Assembly (NCBI GenBank): GCA_023390245.1
Contig: JAEWDF010000130.1
Location: forward strand, 1-46,531
Direction of reading: 5' to 3'
DNA length: 46,531 bases
Source: Pseudomonadota bacterium
GTDB lineage: Bacteria > Pseudomonadota > Alphaproteobacteria > Caulobacterales > Caulobacteraceae
Shown here: positions 23,807-32,684 of the stretch, piece after piece
How positions within the stretch are numbered: the stretch's first letter is position 1
Layout of the letters: each line of letters starts with the position of its first letter
The notes under the pieces: generated by a model
Database searches by the model: none
What the model was told of the DNA's origin: nothing
Seen by the model: the letters and a program-made list of their open reading frames with translations, nothing else
Position numbers and translations under genes: made by a program

Positions 23807-24988
23807 ATGTTCGGCCGGGGGCGGGTCGAAAAGGGGACGAAGCGGTCGGGCCTGGTCGTCGCGCTGCTGACGGCCTCCGCGACCTTCAGCCTGTTCCTGA
23901 TCGCCGGCCTGGCGATCCTGTGGGGTGTCTATTACAGGCCGGGCCCGTCGGCGCGGCAGGGGGACAGCACCATCGTCACCCTGCAGAGCGGCTCCGGCGT
24001 CTCGGCCATCGCCGCCCAGCTCAAGGCGGCGGGGGTGATCCGCTCCACCGACCTGTTCAAGGCGGCGGCGACCTTCACCGGCGCGGACCGGCGGCTGCGC
24101 GCAGGCGAGTACCAGGTGCCGTCGGGTCTGTCGCTGGCGGGGGTGGTCAATCTGCTGGTCGAGGGGCGGGTGGTCCGCCACTTCGTCACCCTGCCGGAAG
24201 GCTGGTCGTCGGCCCAGGCGGTGGACATCCTGATGCGCCAACCGGTGCTGACGGGCACGGTCGAGGAAACGCCCGAGGAAGGCAGCCTGTGGCCCGACAC
24301 CTATGAGGTCACGCGCGGCGAGACCCGTCAGGCGGTGGTCGAGCGGATGCAGGTCGCCGCGCGCGAAAACCTGCGCCGCCTATGGGCGCAGCGCTCCCCG
24401 GCGACCGTGGCCAAGACCCCGGAAGAGGCAATGATCCTGGCCTCCATCGTCGAGAAGGAGACCGGCGTCGCGGCCGAACGGCCGCGTGTGGCGGCGGTCT
24501 TCTCCAACCGCCTGCGCCAGGGGATGCGGCTGGAGAGCGACCCGACGATCGTCTACGGCCTGACCCAGGGCCGGCCGCTGGGGCGTGGCATCCGCCGGTC
24601 CGAGCTGGAACGCCGGACGCCCTGGAACACCTATCAGATCGACGGCCTGCCGCCGACGCCGATCGCCAATCCGGGCGCGGAGGCGCTGAAGGCGGTGCTG
24701 AACCCGCCGGCCGATCCGGCCCTGTTCTTCGTCGCCGACGGCACGGGGGGGCACGCCTTCGCCGCGACCTACGACGAGCATCTTCAGAACGTCGCCCGCT
24801 GGCGCCAGATCGAACGCCAGCGCGCCGGCCTGCCGCCGGAGGCGCCGGTTCCGGTCGCGCCCGGAACCTCGCCGGCGCCGATGACGCCCGCCGAGGACCA
24901 GCCCGCCACGGCATCGGCGCAGATCCAGGCTCAGGGCGGCCAGGCCACGATCACCCTGCCGCCGGGCGCCAGCCGGGGAACGCGATGA
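23807..24988 (+). CDS. mltG: Endolytic murein transglycosylase MltG
   Basis: 393-residue MltG (YceG-like), an inner-membrane lytic transglycosylase that cleaves nascent glycan strands and helps set their length. One membrane helix at about residues 18-42, a LysM-like segment next (GVSAIAAQLKAAGVI), then the catalytic domain with ASIVEKETG (Glu216/Glu218 region), FSNRLRQGMRLESDPTIVYG and NTYQIDGLPPTPIANPG. The end is a proline/alanine-rich tail beyond the usual family end. It is coupled to fabF (one base) and yicC (ATGA overlap). Confidence 0.95.
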   Translation: MFGRGRVEKGTKRSGLVVALLTASATFSLFLIAGLAILWGVYYRPGPSARQGDSTIVTLQSGSGVSAIAAQLKAAGVIRSTDLFKAAATFTGADRRLRAGEYQVPSGLSLAGVVNLLVEGRVVRHFVTLPEGWSSAQAVDILMRQPVLTGTVEETPEEGSLWPDTYEVTRGETRQAVVERMQVAARENLRRLWAQRSPATVAKTPEEAMILASIVEKETGVAAERPRVAAVFSNRLRQGMRLESDPTIVYGLTQGRPLGRGIRRSELERRTPWNTYQIDGLPPTPIANPGAEALKAVLNPPADPALFFVADGTGGHAFAATYDEHLQNVARWRQIERQRAGLPPEAPVPVAPGTSPAPMTPAEDQPATASAQIQAQGGQATITLPPGASRGTR

Positions 24989-25869
24989 GCCAGATATCAG
25001 GCATGACCGGCTTCGGCCGGGCGGACGGCGCGGCCGACGGCTGGACCTGGTCGGTCGAGGCGCGCTCGGTCAACGGCCGCAACCTGGAGGTCCGCTATCG
25101 CGGCCCCAACGGCTTCGACGATCTGGAGCGGCTGGCCAAGGCGGCGGCGCAGGCCCGGCTGGCGCGGGGCCAGGTGTCGATCGGCGTCCAGGCCCGCCGG
25201 ACGGAAGCCGGCGAGGCGGCGGTGGTCGTCAACGCGCCCCTTCTGTCGCGTTACCTGATCCTGGCAAACGAACTGGCGGAAGGCGGGGCGACGCCGCCGT
25301 CGGCCGACGGCCTGCTGGCGTTGCGCGGCGTGATCGACACGCCCGAGGACGAGGACGACCCCGAGGCCCGCGCCGCCCTCCAGGCCGCCATGGCGCGGAC
25401 GATCGAACAGGCGCTGGACGCCCTGAAGGCGTCGCGCGGGCGCGAGGGGGCGCAGTTGAAGCCGGTGCTGGAGGACTTCGTCGCCCGCATCGAGGCCCTG
25501 GTCGCCCAGGCCGAGGGCGAGGCCCGGGCCCAGGTCGAGGCGATCCGCGACCGTTTCGCCCGCCGCATCGCCGAACTGGCGCCCGACGCGCCGGGGCTGG
25601 AGGAGCGGGTCTTCCTGGAAGCCGCAGCCCTGGCGGCCAAGGCCGATGTGCGCGAGGAGCTGGACCGCCTGACCGCCCACGTCGCCTCGGCCCGCCAACT
25701 GCTGGACCAGCCGCCGGCCGGGCGCAAATTGGACTTCCTGATGCAGGAATTCATGCGCGAGGCGAACACCCTGTGCTCGAAATCGGCTACCACCGCGCTC
25801 ACCGGAATCGGCCTGGAGCTCAAGGCCGTGATCGAGCAGTTGCGTGAACAGGTCCAGAATGTCGAATGA
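24985..25869 (+). CDS. YicC/YloC family endoribonuclease
   Basis: 294-residue YicC family protein. The N-terminus SGMTGFGRA and SVNGRNLEVRYR, and the C-terminal block GRKLDFLMQEFMREANTLCSK, are family signatures; the mid-region is long alpha-helical and acidic. E. coli YicC and Bacillus YloC are hexameric endoribonucleases; YicC is linked to RyhB decay. The ATG at 24985 overlaps the mltG stop (ATGA) and the 3' end overlaps gmk, an order (yicC-gmk) found in many bacteria. Confidence 0.93.
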   Translation: MSQISGMTGFGRADGAADGWTWSVEARSVNGRNLEVRYRGPNGFDDLERLAKAAAQARLARGQVSIGVQARRTEAGEAAVVVNAPLLSRYLILANELAEGGATPPSADGLLALRGVIDTPEDEDDPEARAALQAAMARTIEQALDALKASRGREGAQLKPVLEDFVARIEALVAQAEGEARAQVEAIRDRFARRIAELAPDAPGLEERVFLEAAALAAKADVREELDRLTAHVASARQLLDQPPAGRKLDFLMQEFMREANTLCSKSATTALTGIGLELKAVIEQLREQVQNVE

Positions 25870-26500
25870 ACACACCCCCCGCCGCGGCGTCCTGCTGATC
25901 GTCGCCAGCCCGTCGGGCGCGGGCAAGACCAGCCTGTGCCGCCGCCTGATGGCCGATCACAAGGCGCTGGAACTGTCGGTGTCGATGACCACGCGCGGCA
26001 TCCGGCCGGGCGAGGTGGACGGCCGCGACTACAATTTCGTCAGCCACGAGGAATTCCAGCGGCTGATCGACGCCGACGCCTTCCTGGAATGGGCCGATGT
26101 CCACGGCAATCGCTACGGCAGCCCGCGCGCGCCGGTGGACCGGGCGCTGGCGGAAGGCCGCGACGTGCTGTTCGACATCGATTGGCAGGGCGCCCGCGAC
26201 GTGGCCGAGAAGTGTCCCGAGGACGCGGTGCGGGTCTTCATCCTGCCGCCCAGCCTGGCCGAGCTGCGCCGCCGCCTGGTGACCCGCTCCCAGGACGCCG
26301 AGGACGTGATCGAGCAGCGCGTCGCCAACGCCAAGGGCGAGATCGAACACTGCGACGCCTTCGACTATGTGCTGGTGAACGAGGACTTCGACCGGTCCTA
26401 CGCCGAGTTGGCCCACATCTATCATGCGGAACGGTCAAGGCGGTTCCGTAACCTGTGGGTCCGCAACTACAAGGACGCCCTGCTGCACGAGGTCGTCTGA
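25859..26500 (+). CDS. gmk: Guanylate kinase
   Basis: 213-residue guanylate kinase, GMP plus ATP to GDP plus ADP. The P-loop SPSGAGKTS has Lys23. The GMP-binding segment follows: SVSMTTRGIRPGEVDGRDYNFVS, split in the typical way, then GNRYGSP and DIDWQGARDV. Arg-rich lid: RRLVTRSQDAEDVIEQR. The ATG at 25859 overlaps yicC by 11 bases; a GTG at 25844 is less likely. It closes the fab-mltG-yicC-gmk run and is followed by a hairpin. Confidence 0.96.
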   Translation: MSNEHTPRRGVLLIVASPSGAGKTSLCRRLMADHKALELSVSMTTRGIRPGEVDGRDYNFVSHEEFQRLIDADAFLEWADVHGNRYGSPRAPVDRALAEGRDVLFDIDWQGARDVAEKCPEDAVRVFILPPSLAELRRRLVTRSQDAEDVIEQRVANAKGEIEHCDAFDYVLVNEDFDRSYAELAHIYHAERSRRFRNLWVRNYKDALLHEVV

Positions 26501-26513
26501 GCCGGATGGACGA

Positions 26514-26547
26514 AACGGCGCCGCATCCGTGGGAATGCGACGCCGTT
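26514..26547 (+). terminator. Hairpin after gmk
   Basis: AACGGCG-C-CGCAT (26514-26526) pairs with ATGCG-A-CGCCGTT (26535-26547): twelve pairs with one C-A mismatch, loop of eight bases. It begins 14 bases after the gmk stop. No T run follows, so it is a terminator or RNA-stabilising hairpin of uncertain strength. Confidence 0.45.
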
Positions 26548-26675
26548 CGGCTTACGCTACGCTTACACAACTACACTCCCGATATAGTGAGGATAGCGAT
26601 ACCAGTCCGTGAATCCGCGCATACGGAAGATTGCCTATCCGGCGTGTTCATAAGCTGTTGGTGAACTTGCCCTAT

Positions 26676-26689
26676 CGGTGCGCGCACCG
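26676..26689. promoter_or_regulatory. Perfect 14-base palindrome before the hybrid kinase gene
   Basis: CGGTGCGCGCACCG is self-complementary over its full length. It ends 12 bases before the kinase ATG, just ahead of the GGGGAG ribosome-binding site. It could be an operator for a dimeric regulator or a hairpin affecting translation. The 200-base region 26501-26701 is otherwise gene-free and less GC-rich than its surroundings, so it probably holds the kinase promoter. Confidence 0.35.
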
Positions 26690-26701
26690 ACGGGGAGCAT
26701 C

Positions 26702-28450
26702 ATGCACGGTTTGGAATCCTTCGCCTCCATCCTGACGATCAGCGGACGGGAGCGGCTGAAGCAGGTTCCCGTGCGCGTGCTCCTGGCCGGCATCCTGGCC
26801 TGGGCGCTGCACGCGACGGGCCGGGACGGCTGGGTTCCCATCTGGTTGGCCGTCGCCGTATTCGTGCAGACCTTCGAAATCTGGACCATGGCGCCATTCC
26901 GCAGCGGGCAGACCCGTTCGGGCTGGCCGATCCTGCTGGCGATGGTCTCCACCACCTTCATGGGATCGGCCTATTCGCTCGTCGCCCTGGTCATCTGGGC
27001 CACGGGCAGCGTCGCGCTGGCGACCGTCGCCGTCCTGGTTGTCGCGGGCGGCGTGCTGACGAACGTCGCCTCGGGCATAGGCTCGCGCGCGCTCTTCTTC
27101 ATCGGGGCGACTCCCTATCTGCTGGTCCTGGCCCTGATGCCCCTGGTCAAGCTGATCGACGGACAGGCCCAGGAACTCGCGGTGATGTCCGTGACCATCC
27201 TGCTGTTCGTCGCCGCCATCCTGAACGTCTACTGGCGCGTCCACGCGGCGCGCCGCGCCGAGAACGAGGCCTTGTCGGAGGCCGAGCACCGGCTCGAGCA
27301 GGCCCAGGCGGCCATGGCCGACCGCGCCGCCATGGCCGCCATCGTCAGCCACGAACTGCGCACCCCGGTCAGCGCCATCCTGGCCGGCGCCCACGTCATC
27401 CGCACCGGCGGCGCGCCGGACAAGACTTCGGATACGGCCGACCTGATCATCGACGCCGGGCGGCTGATGACCGGCATGCTGAACGACCTGCTCGACCACT
27501 CCAAGATGGAGGCCGGGGCGATGCAGATGGAAAGCCGCGATTTTGACCTCGGTGAATTCCTGCGCGACGCCGCCCGTTTCTGGACCGCGCCGGCCCAGGA
27601 GAAGGGGTTGCCGCTGAGGCTCGTCGCGCCGAAGGACGCGCTCTGGCTGCGCGGTGACCCGTTCCGCCTGCGCCAGATCGTCAACAACCTGGTCTCCAAC
27701 GCCATCAAGTTCACCGTCCAGGGCGAGGTCCGCATCGCCGCGGTCGTCTCGGAGCCGGAGAAGGGAACGCGCCGCGTGGCGCTGACAGTGACGGATCAGG
27801 GGCGGGGCATCTCGCCCGACGCGATGGCGCGGTTGTTCTCTCCCTTCGCGCAGGGATCGGCCGAGGTGGCGCGCACCTATGGAGGCACGGGCCTGGGGCT
27901 GACCGTCAGTCGGGACCTGGCGCGGCTCATGGGTGGGGACCTGAACGCCGAGAGCGTCGAAGGGGAGGGCGCCGCCTTCACCCTGACGGTCGATCTGCCG
28001 ATCGGCGCGCCGGTGGAAACGCAGGACGGCTTCGAGGCGACGCCGCCGGCGATCGAGCGCCCGTTGCGGGTGCTGGCCGTGGACGACCACGAGATCAACC
28101 GGCGGACCATCGCCCTGGTGCTGCAACCGCTGAACGTCGAACTGTCGACGGCCTCGGACGGCCACCTGGCGCTGCAACTCCTGGCCCAGAGCCCGTTCGA
28201 CGCCGTGCTGATGGACGTGAACATGCCCGGCATCGACGGCAATGAGACCACCCGCCGCCTGCGCGCTTCCGGCGGGATCAACGCCGAGGTTCCGGTGATC
28301 GGCTTCTCCGCCGGCACGGAAGCCGCCCAGGTCGCCGCCTGTCGCGCGGCGGGCATGACCGACTGGCTGGCCAAGCCCCTGGAGCCGAAGAAGCTGTACG
28401 AGGCCCTGCAGCGGGTGGTCCTGGCCGGGCCCGTGGGGAAGGCGGCCTGA
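26702..28450 (+). CDS. Hybrid sensor histidine kinase with receiver domain
   Basis: 582-residue hybrid kinase. Residues 1-180 form about six membrane helices with no periplasmic sensor domain. A short coiled segment follows, then a HisKA domain with His217 in VSHELRTPVSAIL. The HATPase domain has NNLVSNAIKF (N box), DQGRGISPDAM (G1) and GGTGLGLTVSRDLARLMGG (G2). The C-terminal receiver has acidic pair Asp461-Asp462, phospho-acceptor Asp505 in LMDVNMPGIDG and Lys in WLAKPL. No response regulator or Hpt gene is adjacent, so it is an orphan. ATG 26702 is preceded by GGGGAG. The signal and partner are unknown. Confidence 0.93.
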   Translation: MHGLESFASILTISGRERLKQVPVRVLLAGILAWALHATGRDGWVPIWLAVAVFVQTFEIWTMAPFRSGQTRSGWPILLAMVSTTFMGSAYSLVALVIWATGSVALATVAVLVVAGGVLTNVASGIGSRALFFIGATPYLLVLALMPLVKLIDGQAQELAVMSVTILLFVAAILNVYWRVHAARRAENEALSEAEHRLEQAQAAMADRAAMAAIVSHELRTPVSAILAGAHVIRTGGAPDKTSDTADLIIDAGRLMTGMLNDLLDHSKMEAGAMQMESRDFDLGEFLRDAARFWTAPAQEKGLPLRLVAPKDALWLRGDPFRLRQIVNNLVSNAIKFTVQGEVRIAAVVSEPEKGTRRVALTVTDQGRGISPDAMARLFSPFAQGSAEVARTYGGTGLGLTVSRDLARLMGGDLNAESVEGEGAAFTLTVDLPIGAPVETQDGFEATPPAIERPLRVLAVDDHEINRRTIALVLQPLNVELSTASDGHLALQLLAQSPFDAVLMDVNMPGIDGNETTRRLRASGGINAEVPVIGFSAGTEAAQVAACRAAGMTDWLAKPLEPKKLYEALQRVVLAGPVGKAA

Positions 28451-28516
28451 TTTCTTGAGAACGTTGCCAATGGCGGCGTCTCGGGCTTAACCTCCGTCCA
28501 AAACGGGGGGAAATCG

Positions 28517-29728
28517 ATGCGTGCCGGGGTGACGACGACCGAGTTGTATCTGGTCGCCATGCTGATCATCTTCAGCGCGCCGTACCTGATCTGGCGGATA
28601 TGCCGGACCGACTTCTACGCGCCGCTGGTGGTGGTGCAGATCATCGCCGGGATCCTGCTGGGACCGGGCGTGCTGGGGGCGGCTTTTCCCACCTACTATT
28701 CCACCGTCTTCACGCCCCAGGTGGTCACGGCCCTGAACGGCGTGGCGTGGTGGGCGGTAATGATCTTCGTCTTCGTCGCCGGTCTGGAGCTGGATGTCGG
28801 CCAGGCGTGGAAGCGGCGGACCGAGACCGGCGTCACCGCCGGCTTCGCCCTGGTCACGCCCCTGATGTTCGGCGCCGTCGCGGCCGTCGGCATGCTGCGC
28901 TTCCCCGGCTGGGTGGGTCCGGAGGGGGAGACCTGGCAGGTGGTTCTGGGAATTGGCATGGCCTGCGCCGTCACGGCGCTGCCGATCCTGGTGCTGCTGA
29001 TGGAAAAGCTGGACATCCTGCGCCAGCCGCTGGGCCAGCGCATGCTGCGGTACGCCAGCCTGGACGACATCGCCATCTGGGGCGTGCTGGCCCTGATCCT
29101 GCTGGATTGGGAGCGGATCGGCCGCCAGCTCGTCTTCCTGGTCGGCTTCGCGGCGGCGGCCTGGGCGGTGCGCTGGCTGATGGTCCGCATTCCGGAGAAG
29201 GATCGCTGGTACTGCGCCCTGATCTGGCTGGCCGGATGCGGCTTCGCCGGCGACTGGTCGGGCCTGCACTACATGGTCGGCGCCTTCCTGGCGGGCGCTG
29301 TCCTCGACTTCCGCTGGTTCGACCAGGGCAAGATGGACCTGTTCCGCGAGCATGTGCTGCTGGCGATGATGCCGGTCTTCTTCCTGAGCACCGGTCTGCG
29401 CACCCAGTGGGATGTCGGCGGCGCCATGGTGTTCGGCGCGGCGGCGGTCCTGCTGGCCGTGTCCGTGATCGGCAAGCTGGTCGGCGTCCATATCGCCGGG
29501 CGCATCCTGAAATGGGAGAAGGGCGAGGCGTCGATCATCGGCTGGCTGCTCCAGACCAAGGCGCTGATCATGATCATCTTCGTCAACATCCTGCTGGATC
29601 GCCAGATCATCACCAATGCGACCTTCACCGCCCTGCTGCTGATGGCGGTGGGATCGACCATGCTGACCATTCCGATCGTCACGCCGAAGCTGGCCAGGCT
29701 GGCGGGCCTGGCGAAGAAGGTCGGCTAG
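28517..29728 (+). CDS. CPA2-family cation:proton antiporter
   Basis: 403-residue polytopic protein of the Na+/H+ exchanger (CPA2) superfamily, about twelve membrane segments. Visible motifs: GILLGPGVLGAAF in the second helix region, FVAGLELD, and YASLDDIAIWGVLAL, whose Asp-Asp pair corresponds to the ion-binding site of antiporters. There is no C-terminal RCK/TrkA-N nucleotide-binding domain, unlike KefB/KefC. It starts 66 bases after the kinase gene on the same strand; cotranscription is possible but not shown. Stop TAG is shared with the convergent aminotransferase through CTAG. Whether it moves Na+ or K+ is open. Confidence 0.85.
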   Translation: MRAGVTTTELYLVAMLIIFSAPYLIWRICRTDFYAPLVVVQIIAGILLGPGVLGAAFPTYYSTVFTPQVVTALNGVAWWAVMIFVFVAGLELDVGQAWKRRTETGVTAGFALVTPLMFGAVAAVGMLRFPGWVGPEGETWQVVLGIGMACAVTALPILVLLMEKLDILRQPLGQRMLRYASLDDIAIWGVLALILLDWERIGRQLVFLVGFAAAAWAVRWLMVRIPEKDRWYCALIWLAGCGFAGDWSGLHYMVGAFLAGAVLDFRWFDQGKMDLFREHVLLAMMPVFFLSTGLRTQWDVGGAMVFGAAAVLLAVSVIGKLVGVHIAGRILKWEKGEASIIGWLLQTKALIMIIFVNILLDRQIITNATFTALLLMAVGSTMLTIPIVTPKLARLAGLAKKVG

Positions 29729-30860
29729 GACCCCCGCTCGCTCCGGGAAGCGAACCAGGGGCGCAGGCGCGCCAGGGCCTCCTCGACCTCCGCCGTCGAG
29801 ACGGCGAAGCTGAAGCGGATGAAGCGGCGTCCCTCCACGGGGTCGAAGTCCACGCCCGGCGCCGTCGCCACGCCCGTGTCCGCAGCAGGCGTTCGCAGAA
29901 GGCGACGCTGTCGTCGGTCAGGTGGCCGATGTCGGCCCAGATGTAGAAGGCGCCGTCCGGCGGCGCGATCCGGCGCAGGCCCAGCGCCGGCAGGGCCTCC
30001 AGCATCAGGGCGCGGTTGCGGCGATAGGCGTCGACATGGCCTTCCAGCTCCTCGACCGCGTCCATGGCGACCAGGCCGGCGTGCTGGCTCAGGCTGGGCG
30101 GGGTCAGGAACATGTTGCCGATGTAGGCGCGGGCCGCCTCGACCCGGTCCGGCGGGACCACCAGCCAGCCCAGCCGCCACCCGGCCATGCTCCAGTATTT
30201 GGAGAAGCTGTTGATCACCAGGGCGTCCGGTGCGAACCGCAGCATCGTCGCCGTCGGCCCGACGTAGCTGAGGCCGTGGTAGATCTCGTCCGAGACGATG
30301 GCGATTCCGCGCCAACGGCAGACCTCGGCGATGGCGGCCAGTTCGTCGTCCGGGATGATGGTTCCGGTAGGATTGGCGGGGCTGGCGATGATCACGCCGG
30401 CCGGCGCGGGATCGAGCGCGGCCAGCTGGTCGGCGGTCAGCTGGAACCGCGTCTCCGGCCCGCAGGCGATCTCCACCGGCTCCAGATGAAGCGCGCGAAG
30501 GGTGTTGCGGTAGGCGACATAGCCGGGCCGGGCCAGGGCGACTCGATCGCCCGGCCGGAAGCGCGTGCTCAGCGCCAGCACCAGGGCGGGCGAGGCGCCG
30601 CAGGTCAGCAGGATGCGTTCCGGATCGACGGCCGCGCCATACCGCTCGTCATACAGGCGCGCGATGCGGGCGCGCAGGTCTGGACTTTCCCAATAGCCCA
30701 TGGCGTCCCGGTCCAGCACCTGGTGGGCGCGGGTGATGGCGGCGGCCGGGGCGCCGGTCGACGGCTGGCCGAACTCCATATGGATGATGGAGCGGCCCTC
30801 GGCCTTCAACTGGTGCGCCAGGCGGCTGACGCCGATGGCGCGGAACGGCTCGACCGTCAT
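29725..30860 (-). pseudogene. PLP-dependent aminotransferase, frameshifted
   Basis: Fold-type I (class I/II) aminotransferase, about 378 residues if repaired. The intact N-terminal frame includes SPANPTGTI, SDEIYHGLSY and the PLP lysine in NSFSKYWSMAGWRLGW. After VAFCERLL the reading frame fails at 29880-29888; the remaining family sequence (DTGVATAPGVDFDPVEG and FIRFSFA) continues in another frame to a stop at 29725. The shift equals loss of one base: CTGCTG-CGGAC is seen where CTGCTG-GCGGAC is expected. Without repair the protein ends in unrelated residues at 29679. It lies nine bases after rsmA. It may be a real mutation or a sequencing error. Confidence 0.85.
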
Positions 30861-30869
30861 GCCAAATCC

Positions 30870-31679
30870 TCAGGAAAGCGCATCCGCCAGCCGCAGGAAG
30901 CCGGCGACGTCGATGGTCTCCGCCCGCGCGTCCGGCTCGATGCCCGCCGCCTCGCACAGGGCCGCGCCGCCCAGGGGCTTCAGGCTGGAGCGCAGCATCT
31001 TGCGGCGCTGGCCGAAGGCGGCGGCGGTGACGCGCTGCAGCCGCTTCAGCCGTTGGGGAGAGGGACGCTCGGCCAGCGGCGTCAGGTGGACCACGGCCGA
31101 GGCGACCTTGGGCGGCGGGGTGAAGGCGGCGGCGGGCAGGTGCATGACGATCCGCCCCGAAGAGACGGCCTGGGCGATCACCGCCAGCCGGCCGTAGGCG
31201 TCGTCTCCCGGCTGGGCGACCACGCGCTCGGCCACCTCCTTCTGGAACATCAGGGTCAGGGCGTGCGGCAGCCACGGGCCGGTCAGCCATTTGATCAGCA
31301 GGGCCGTGCCGACGTTGTACGGCAGGTTGGACACCAGGTGCGCCGGACCCTGGACCAGGTCCGCCTCCTTCACCTTCAGGGCGTCCGCCTGGACAAGGGC
31401 CAGGCGGCCGGAGCCATCGTCCAGCTCCGACAGCAGGGGAAGGAAGCGCGGGTCCTTCTCGACCAGCACCACCGGGCCGGCGTCGGATTCCAGCAGGGCG
31501 CGGGTCAGGCCGCCGGGACCGGGGCCGACCTCGATCACCGCGCGGCCGTCGAACGGTCCGGCCAGGCGCACGATCTTTCGCGTCACGTTCAGGTCCAGCA
31601 GGAAATGCTGGCCAAAGCTCTTTTTCGCCGACAGGCCGTGGGCGTCGAGCGTTTCGCGAAGTGAGGGAAGGTCGGTCAC
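30870..31679 (-). CDS. rsmA: 16S rRNA dimethyladenosine transferase
   Basis: 269-residue RsmA/KsgA, which dimethylates the two adjacent adenines of the 3'-terminal helix of 16S rRNA during small-subunit assembly. Motifs: KKSFGQHFLLD (motif X), EVGPGPGGLTRALL (SAM loop), VLVEKDPRFLPLL and NLPYNVGTALLIKWL (the catalytic NLPY). The start is GTG 31679. It follows pdxA by nine bases, the conserved surA-pdxA-rsmA order of proteobacteria. Confidence 0.96.
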   Translation of the reverse strand: MTDLPSLRETLDAHGLSAKKSFGQHFLLDLNVTRKIVRLAGPFDGRAVIEVGPGPGGLTRALLESDAGPVVLVEKDPRFLPLLSELDDGSGRLALVQADALKVKEADLVQGPAHLVSNLPYNVGTALLIKWLTGPWLPHALTLMFQKEVAERVVAQPGDDAYGRLAVIAQAVSSGRIVMHLPAAAFTPPPKVASAVVHLTPLAERPSPQRLKRLQRVTAAAFGQRRKMLRSSLKPLGGAALCEAAGIEPDARAETIDVAGFLRLADALS

Positions 31680-31688
31680 GCGCCCCTG

Positions 31689-32684
31689 TTAGCGCGCGCC
31701 GCGCGCCGCCGCCATCTCCCACGCCAGCCGTATGGCCGCGATCAGGCTGTCGGGTCGCGCCACGCCCGTTCCGGCGATGTCGAAGCCCGTGCCGTGATCC
31801 GGCGAGGTGCGGATGATCGGCAGGCCCAGCGAGACGTTGACCCCGCCCCAGAAGTCCAGCGTCTTGACCGGGATCAGCGCCTGGTCGTGGTACATGCAGA
31901 TGGCGGCGTCGTAGGTCGCGCGCGCCGCGTCGTGAAACAGGGTGTCGGCTGGCTTCGGGTCCGTGATGTCGATGCCCTCGCCGCGCAGCTGTTCGGCCGC
32001 CGGGATCAGGATCTCGATCTCCTGGAGACCCAGGGCCCCGCCCTCGCCGCCGTGGGGGTTCAGCGCCGCCATGGCCAGGCGCGGCCGGGCGATGGCGAAG
32101 TCGCGCTTCAGGCTGTCATGGACGACGCGGGCGGTGCGGATCACGCGCTCGGCCGTCAGCAACTCGGCGACCTGGTCCAGCGCCACATGGATGGTGACCA
32201 GGCAGGCGCGCAGGTCCCGCGCCGTCAGCATCATCACCGGTCCGCGCACGCCGGGCCAGGGCGCGTCGGCGGTCAGTTCAGCGATGAACTCTGTATGACC
32301 CGGAAAGCGGAAGCCGGAGGCGTACATCGGCGCCTTGGCGATGGGCGCGGTGACCAGGCCCGACGCCTCTCCCGACAGGCACAGGCTGACCGCCTCCTCG
32401 ATCCCGTCGGCGACGGCGGCGGCGTTGGCGGGATCGGGCCGGCCGGTCTCGACCGGCGCGGGCAGGGGACGGTGGATGACGGGCAGGGCGCGGGCGAAGG
32501 CGTCGGCCGCCTCGCCCGGCGAGAAGACCTCCGCGACCGGCGCGCCCTGGCGGCGCAACAGGCCGGCGTCGCCGATGACGGCGAACGGCAAGGATTCGCT
32601 CGACAGGGCGCGCCAGGCGGCCGCGACGATCTCCGGCCCGACGCCGGCGGGTTCGCCCAGCGTCAGGACCAGAGGCCGGGTCAC
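31689..32684 (-). CDS. pdxA: 4-hydroxythreonine-4-phosphate dehydrogenase
   Basis: 331-residue PdxA, an NAD- and divalent-metal-dependent dehydrogenase of pyridoxal phosphate synthesis. It opens TRPLVLTLGEPAGVGPEIV; metal ligands lie in FPGHTEFIAEL, and CMYHDQALIPVKTL and LPIIRTSPDHGTGFDIAG are family blocks. The start is GTG 32684, overlapping the surA stop as GTGA; the frame is open further upstream to 32993 but only as a shadow of surA. The length is typical (about 330). Confidence 0.95.
   Translation of the reverse strand: MTRPLVLTLGEPAGVGPEIVAAAWRALSSESLPFAVIGDAGLLRRQGAPVAEVFSPGEAADAFARALPVIHRPLPAPVETGRPDPANAAAVADGIEEAVSLCLSGEASGLVTAPIAKAPMYASGFRFPGHTEFIAELTADAPWPGVRGPVMMLTARDLRACLVTIHVALDQVAELLTAERVIRTARVVHDSLKRDFAIARPRLAMAALNPHGGEGGALGLQEIEILIPAAEQLRGEGIDITDPKPADTLFHDAARATYDAAICMYHDQALIPVKTLDFWGGVNVSLGLPIIRTSPDHGTGFDIAGTGVARPDSLIAAIRLAWEMAAARGAR

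Noticed and set aside
29875..29895. Programmed ribosomal frameshifting to explain the broken aminotransferase
   Set aside because: No X-XXY-YYZ slippery heptamer, no downstream stimulatory structure that I can see, and this enzyme family is not known to use it. A one-base loss is simpler.
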